A stretch of DNA of 64,000 nt from Methylorubrum salsuginis. Its GTDB lineage: Bacteria > Pseudomonadota > Alphaproteobacteria > Rhizobiales > Beijerinckiaceae. Made by a program: the position numbers and the translations under genes. This document shows, one piece after another, positions 63,272-64,000 of this stretch. The first letter of the stretch is position 1. Each line of letters starts with the position of its first letter. Below the pieces are notes generated by a model, which was given only the letters and a program-made list of their open reading frames with translations, was not told the DNA's origin and did no database searches. The stretch covers positions 364,600 to 428,599 of the forward strand of contig NZ_FOSV01000001.1 of the NCBI RefSeq assembly GCF_900114375.1, given 5' to 3'.

Positions 63272-64000
63272 GTGTCGGCGCATCGGGCGATCACGCAGGA
63301 ACCAGTGTCCGGGGAGGCCGTCGCGTCGGCCGCGCCGAGCGTGCCGCTTCGCCGGATCGGGCTCGGCAGCCTGCTGGCGGCCACGGCCCGGCACCATCCC
63401 GACCGGATCGCGGTGATCGATCCCGCCGACAAGCCGGCCTGGAGCGGACGGCCCGCCATCACCTGGACCTACGCGGCCGCCGCCGAGATCGTCGAGCGCC
63501 TCGCCCGGGGCCTGCGCGGCTGGCGCCTTCCGGCGGGCAGCCGCATCGGCCTGTGCCTGCCGGGCTCGGCCGAGAGCGTTCTGGCCATCCTCGCGGTCGA
63601 GGCCGCGGGCCACGTCGCCGTGATGCTGCCGGTCTCCTGGGACGAGGAGCGCCTGCTCACGGCCGCCCAGGGCGTGGGCCTTTCCGCGGTGCTGACCCAG
63701 GCGCGCCTCGGCGGCGCCGCGCCGGCCGAGCGGCTCTGCACCGTGGCGATGCGCTACTTCGGGCTGCGTTACCTCGCCGCTTTCGGCCCCGACGTGCCCG
63801 ACGGGGTGATCAACCTCGACCGCTTCGTCCTCGACGGCCCGGCCGGGCCCGCCCCTGAGCGCCCGCCCGCGCCTGCCGGCCTCGTCACCTTCGCAGGCGG
63901 CGACCCGGATCGCCCCGTCTTCCGCAGCGGCGAGGCGCTGATCGCCGCCGCCGCCGCCCATCTGGTGGCCGCCCGCGTCGCGCCGGGCGAGCGCATCCTC
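63272..64000 (+). CDS. AMP-binding enzyme (acyl-CoA/acyl-ACP synthetase family), N-terminal part
   Basis: An open frame from GTG at 63272 to the window edge, 243 residues with no stop. LLAATARHHPDRIAVIDPAD, TWTYAAAAEIVERLARGLRG and RLPAGSRIGLCLPGSAESVL, then AILAVEAAGHVAVMLPVSW, are the start of ANL-superfamily enzymes. The A3 (P-loop-like) motif lies beyond the window. GTG is preceded by GAGGGGTAGCGC, a usable ribosome site 12 bp upstream. Substrate unknown. Confidence 0.8.
   Translation, partial: MSAHRAITQEPVSGEAVASAAPSVPLRRIGLGSLLAATARHHPDRIAVIDPADKPAWSGRPAITWTYAAAAEIVERLARGLRGWRLPAGSRIGLCLPGSAESVLAILAVEAAGHVAVMLPVSWDEERLLTAAQGVGLSAVLTQARLGGAAPAERLCTVAMRYFGLRYLAAFGPDVPDGVINLDRFVLDGPAGPAPERPPAPAGLVTFAGGDPDRPVFRSGEALIAAAAAHLVAARVAPGERIL

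Overview
The window is high-GC alphaproteobacterial DNA and most likely comes from a Methylobacterium/Methylorubrum-type methylotroph. Three things point there: a lanmodulin gene (four EF hands, each with proline at loop position 2), precursor-peptide genes for the methanol dehydrogenase cofactor PQQ, and alphaproteobacterial gene orders such as yajC-secD-secF-Mth938-phytoene synthase and serS-surE-pcm-M23. No rRNA or tRNA gene and no CRISPR array was seen.

Layout. 1-8.9 kb: the 5' end of a livH permease, a chemoreceptor, then an aspartate/C4-dicarboxylate block (DAACS symporter, periplasmic binding protein, aspartase, and a second symporter plus a GntP-type permease on the opposite strand). 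8.9-13.4 kb: GNAT, DUF3750, and a TonB-dependent receptor preceded by two Zur-like boxes. 13.4-19.6 kb: a second chemoreceptor, then the Sec accessory operon (yajC, secD, secF) followed by relatives of the complex I assembly factors NDUFAF3 and NDUFAF6. 19.9-26.6 kb: DUF815 ATPase, small membrane proteins, degenerate LytM factor, pcm, surE, serS. 26.7-28.2 kb: lanmodulin transcribed leftward, divergent from a 152-bp tandem array of three pqqA genes transcribed rightward, closed by a strong terminator and a 44-bp perfect palindrome. 28.2-38.8 kb: MarR/LdtR-type regulator, DUF6163, 3-hydroxyisobutyryl-CoA hydrolase, hemB, RDD protein, RarD, P1 peptidase, ETF-ubiquinone oxidoreductase, uracil-DNA glycosylase, zinc metallopeptidase. 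38.9-45.9 kb: a mixed region with a long inverted repeat, an AT-rich patch, N-end-rule transferase, RMF-like protein, cystathionine beta-lyase, a frameshifted GGDEF gene and a DUF333 protein. 46-53.1 kb: PNPOx-like protein, a 1,099-residue hybrid histidine kinase, and a clearly AT-rich island whose only gene fuses a GHKL ATPase to a putative PD-(D/E)XK nuclease, a candidate phage-defence gene. 53.2-64 kb: a DUF2721/LABN/GT2/GT39 envelope operon, acyl-CoA synthetase, an antitoxin with a nonsense-mutated toxin, a frameshifted C45-type hydrolase, a response regulator with an ethylene-receptor-like histidine kinase, and the start of an AMP-binding enzyme.

The most interesting points are the lanmodulin / triple pqqA divergent locus, the lone GHKL-nuclease island, the histidine kinase that keeps all five ethylene/copper-site residues of plant ETR1, three disrupted genes, and several families of dispersed intergenic palindromes. 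All calls come from reading translated sequence and motifs. No database search was run.
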